Shown here piece after piece: positions 61,686 through 64,000 of a DNA stretch of 64,000 nucleotides. The stretch comes from Candidatus Nitrosocosmicus agrestis. GTDB lineage: Archaea > Thermoproteota > Nitrososphaeria > Nitrososphaerales > Nitrososphaeraceae. The notes below the pieces were generated by a model. It searched no databases. It saw only the letters and a list, made by a program, of their open reading frames with translations, and was not told the origin of the DNA. Made by a program: the position numbers and the translations under genes. Each line of letters begins with the position of its first letter. Position 1 is the stretch's first letter. The stretch covers positions 1 through 64,000 of the forward strand of contig NZ_VUYS01000004.1 of assembly GCF_008389435.1 (NCBI RefSeq), read 5' to 3'.

Positions 61686-62912
61686 GTGGAAATACCAATT
61701 GAGCAAATTTTACAAGATTTTGCAGTGATAATGATAATAGCTTCGGTAATGACTTTGATTTTTTATAGGTTGAAACAACCTATAGTTATTGGATTCATTG
61801 TTGCTGGTATAATTATAGGACCACATACTCCTCCTTTTAGTTTGATACACAATACTGATGTCTTAAATCTCTTCGCGGAAATGGGAGTAATATTATTACT
61901 CTTCACAGTAGGGATGGAATTTCCAATTCAAAAACTAAAGCGAATAGGCAGAAAAGCAATAATTATAGCAACCAGCGAAGCTTTAGGTACTCTCGCTATA
62001 GGATTTCTTACAGCACAGGCTCTAGGACTGGGATTCTATGACAGTTTGTTTATAGCTTTAGCAATATCGGTAACAAGCACTGTGATTGTTATGCGGGTGT
62101 TAGGAGAGCTGAACATGATGAAAGAGGAATCAGCAACACTGATTCTCGGAACAGCCATAATAGAAGATATACTAATTATTTCATTACTTGCGGTATTTCA
62201 GTCCGCAGGTGTAAGTGGAGATATATCGATAAACGAAATAATGATATCCATAGCTATTACAATCGGGTTCATCACGGCAGTTTTGGCAGTCGGGTCCAAA
62301 ATCGTCCCCAAATTAATAGATATAGTAGCGCGAACTAATCAACACGATGTTTTGATAGTTGCTGCAGTAGGAGTTGCCTTTGGATTTGCGTTCATATCTT
62401 TTCAACTTGGCATATCAGTTGCCGCAGGTGCATTTTTTGCAGGGGTATTGATAGCAGAGTCAAGATCCCATGCAGTAACCAGCGTCCTTGCCACTCCTGT
62501 AAAGGATATTTTTGCAGCACTGTTTTTTGTATCTGTAGGTGCGTTGATGGACTTTAAACTTATTCCTCAATTTATTATACCTGCTTTAATATTGATTGGA
62601 GTGTCAATAGGTGCAAAATTCTTGACTGTTTATATATCTTCAAGAATGCAAAAAGTTAGCAATATTACTTCAGCACGAACGGCGGTAGGTTTATCGTCCT
62701 CAGGTGGTGAAATAGCGTTAGTAGTTGCAAAAGGAGGTATCGACGTGGGGGCGGCCAGTGCTTTTATACTACCAATGATTGGTACTATGACCATAATTAC
62801 GACATTTATTTCTCCATATGTTATTAAGTATGGCTGGAGATTAACAGAGAGATTTAAAAAGGATACTAAAGCAGATAAGGATCAACCTTTGGGCAAAGCA
62901 ACATATGACTAA
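61686..62912 (+). CDS. CPA2-family cation:proton antiporter (KefB/NapA-like)
   Basis: The 408-residue protein has about 12 helices: YRLKQPIVIGFIVAGIIIGP after helix 1, ILLLFTVGMEFPIQKL, SVTSTVIVMRVLGELNMM, IIEDILIISLLAVF, GISVAAGAFFAGVLIAES, and ALFFVSVGALMDFKL. These are the signatures of CPA2 exchangers (Na+/H+ or K+/H+). It has no TrkA-N (NAD-binding) tail, unlike full-length KefB/KefC. It moves K+ or Na+ against H+, probably for pH or salt balance. GTG start. Confidence 0.93.
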   Translation: MEIPIEQILQDFAVIMIIASVMTLIFYRLKQPIVIGFIVAGIIIGPHTPPFSLIHNTDVLNLFAEMGVILLLFTVGMEFPIQKLKRIGRKAIIIATSEALGTLAIGFLTAQALGLGFYDSLFIALAISVTSTVIVMRVLGELNMMKEESATLILGTAIIEDILIISLLAVFQSAGVSGDISINEIMISIAITIGFITAVLAVGSKIVPKLIDIVARTNQHDVLIVAAVGVAFGFAFISFQLGISVAAGAFFAGVLIAESRSHAVTSVLATPVKDIFAALFFVSVGALMDFKLIPQFIIPALILIGVSIGAKFLTVYISSRMQKVSNITSARTAVGLSSSGGEIALVVAKGGIDVGAASAFILPMIGTMTIITTFISPYVIKYGWRLTERFKKDTKADKDQPLGKATYD

Positions 62913-62988
62913 TAAGTCATTTCATTTCTTTAGGAATTTTAATTTTAGGTCAAAAATGAGAGGAAACGTTACTCTCTCACTAGGCTAA

Positions 62989-63321
62989 TCAATAAATAAG
63001 CTGATCATTTCTATCACAATGCTGCTTTAAACAAATAGCAAATCCAACATGTCCACAATCGTCAGTATTACAATTCATGCACCACGGCATGCTATCGCGA
63101 TAGCCTACTATTACAGATTTTGAAATACATTTATCAAACAAAATCACGTATTTATTTTCAAAAAAATCTTTTACAACTACCAAGCAATCCCGTGTATTTT
63201 CTTTATCCGCCATTAACCACTTCATAAATTCCATCGTGCCTAAATCAAGAGTTGATAACTCATGATCGTCTTCCATTAATTGGGATTTTCCAGACAATCT
63301 TACCTTATCTTTCCTTTCCAA
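62989..63321 (-). CDS. Cys-rich protein, 110 aa, unknown function
   Basis: The first 75 residues are plain alpha/beta (STLDLGTMEFMKWLMADKEN, CLVVVKDFFENKYVIL). The C-terminal 35 hold a dense Cys/His set: WCMNCNTDDCGHVGFAI, then CLKQHC. This could bind zinc or an Fe-S cluster. I recognise the local pattern (CxxCxxxxCxHVxF) as common in archaeal small proteins but know no function. ATG start. Next to another small Cys-rich gene on the same strand. Confidence 0.65.
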   Translation of the reverse strand: MERKDKVRLSGKSQLMEDDHELSTLDLGTMEFMKWLMADKENTRDCLVVVKDFFENKYVILFDKCISKSVIVGYRDSMPWCMNCNTDDCGHVGFAICLKQHCDRNDQLIY

Positions 63322-63462
63322 CCTGACTTCGATAATAAGGGTATTAAAGATATCTATTCTATTGAACCTAAGAAACGATCACTATTGTTTATATATATAA
63401 TTTATCATAAAACTGAGCAAAATCATTACTTTTCCTTTTTGTTTTATACTAGATTTTTAAAT

Positions 63463-63747
63463 TTAATCCATTTTAGCACCCAATTCATTGAACTTTTGGC
63501 ATTGAGGGCACTGTAATACAATTCCATTTTCAATTTGAGTGATATTTAAGAGCTGAAGAATTTGATCTGAGTGAATATTCTTTGCTAGGACAAATTCACA
63601 ATTACCGCAAAGATATGAAGTTTTAGTAGAAACGACATTTTCGTAATCATCTCCATCAAAGTATGGGGATTTCACAAAAGTCTGTCTAAAAACTGCCTTG
63701 TGTTCATGATGAGGTTCGGGCACGACTCTACATCGCATTTCAGTCAT
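63463..63747 (-). CDS. Small zinc-ribbon protein, 94 aa
   Basis: The protein has CGNC at about residues 47-50 and CPQC at about 79-82, a four-Cys ribbon separated by a helical insert (NIHSDQILQLLNITQ). The first half is His-rich (VPEPHHEHKAVFRQ) and may add metal ligands. The ATG at 63747 has a TATA element about 28 nt upstream. The pair of small Cys-rich genes (this and the one at 62989) may be co-transcribed, with about 140 bp between them. Function unknown. Confidence 0.7.
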   Translation of the reverse strand: MTEMRCRVVPEPHHEHKAVFRQTFVKSPYFDGDDYENVVSTKTSYLCGNCEFVLAKNIHSDQILQLLNITQIENGIVLQCPQCQKFNELGAKMD

Positions 63748-63770
63748 TAACCTAATTGTAGTTATACAAT

Positions 63771-63780
63771 CTTATAAAAT
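63771..63780 (-). promoter_or_regulatory. TATA box of the 94-aa zinc-ribbon gene
   Basis: ATTTTATAAG, read on the minus strand, is centred about 28 nt before the ATG at 63747. Confidence 0.45.
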
Positions 63781-64000
63781 ATATTAGATTTTATGTTTAC
63801 ATCCATCTTCTTCTAACAAATGATGAAAAATTGCTTGCTTAGTAAAATAATTATTCAAATCTGTAAAGTGTCGTTTAAATTTGTTAATTAACACAATTTA
63901 TCACAACCTAGAAACCGCCGTTTGAATACCTGTTTAAATAAAAATGACATTCAGGTCTTGAGAAAACCACCTTTTTCACATTGCCATCCCATGCAAAATC

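Noticed and set aside
63908-64000. Minus-strand frame of 30 codons open to the window edge
   Set aside because: It could be the tail of a gene beyond the window, but 30 codons with no recognisable motif are not enough evidence.

Overview
The window looks like a chromosomal segment of an ammonia-oxidising-type archaeon (Nitrososphaeria/Thaumarchaeota). Its low GC and gene set fit a Nitrosocosmicus-like lineage, although the genus is an inference. Archaeal markers are L21e, Rpb4/RpoF, DUF655, RadA, the PCNA-binding repair protein NreA, Cdc48, eIF1/SUI1, an F420-NADP reductase and Hsp20. The J-domain/ferredoxin fusion, the compact heme A synthase and the cupredoxin-rich terminal oxidase point to Thaumarchaeota. 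Genes are densely packed and often switch strand. Many start with TTG or GTG, and many have an A/T-rich TATA element about 25-30 nt before the start, as expected for leaderless archaeal mRNAs. I see no rRNA, tRNA, CRISPR array, insertion sequence or prophage.

Region by region. 1-8.1 kb: the tail of a nucleotide-sugar dehydrogenase, two MFS carriers, Hsp20, PolX and NreA. 8.4-18.7 kb: zinc-ribbon proteins, glutamine synthetase, the J-domain/ferredoxin protein, Cdc48, a small AAA ATPase, HtpX, a DJ-1/PfpI protein and an alcohol dehydrogenase. 18.8-32.7 kb: a large histidine kinase, a family-5-like uracil-DNA glycosylase, a secreted CAP protein, SRPBCC and VOC proteins (the VOC gene is frameshifted), a ComA-like enzyme fused to a winged helix, eIF1, a PPOX protein, a crotonase, a long coiled-coil protein, a DUF985 cupin, a secreted protein, UspA and a CopD/HemJ-like membrane protein. 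33.2-36.5 kb: the conserved archaeal block L21e-rpoF-DUF655-ksgA, with radA upstream.

36.6-46 kb holds the whole tetrapyrrole trunk from glutamyl-tRNA to sirohydrochlorin in two plus-strand operons: precorrin-2 dehydrogenase-hemA-hemB, and hemL-hemC-SUMT-hemD. They are separated by two secreted proteins and a 55-residue membrane protein on the minus strand. Next come a Rieske ferredoxin, SufD and SufB (no sufC here), then a SerA-like dehydrogenase. 51.4-56.5 kb is a respiratory cluster: a compact CtaA, a membrane-anchored cupredoxin, an A-type subunit I, and a subunit II that appears split at its N-terminus and carries an extra C-terminal cupredoxin domain. 56.6-64 kb: a histidine phosphatase, NpdG with a palindrome before its TATA box, an aminotransferase, chorismate mutase, a CPA2 antiporter and small Cys-rich proteins.

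The least ordinary items are the ComA-winged-helix fusion, the subunit II-cupredoxin fusion with its neighbouring paralogue, the lack of any standard start codon for hemC, and two genes (VOC and DUF167) that become intact if one homopolymer run changes by one base.
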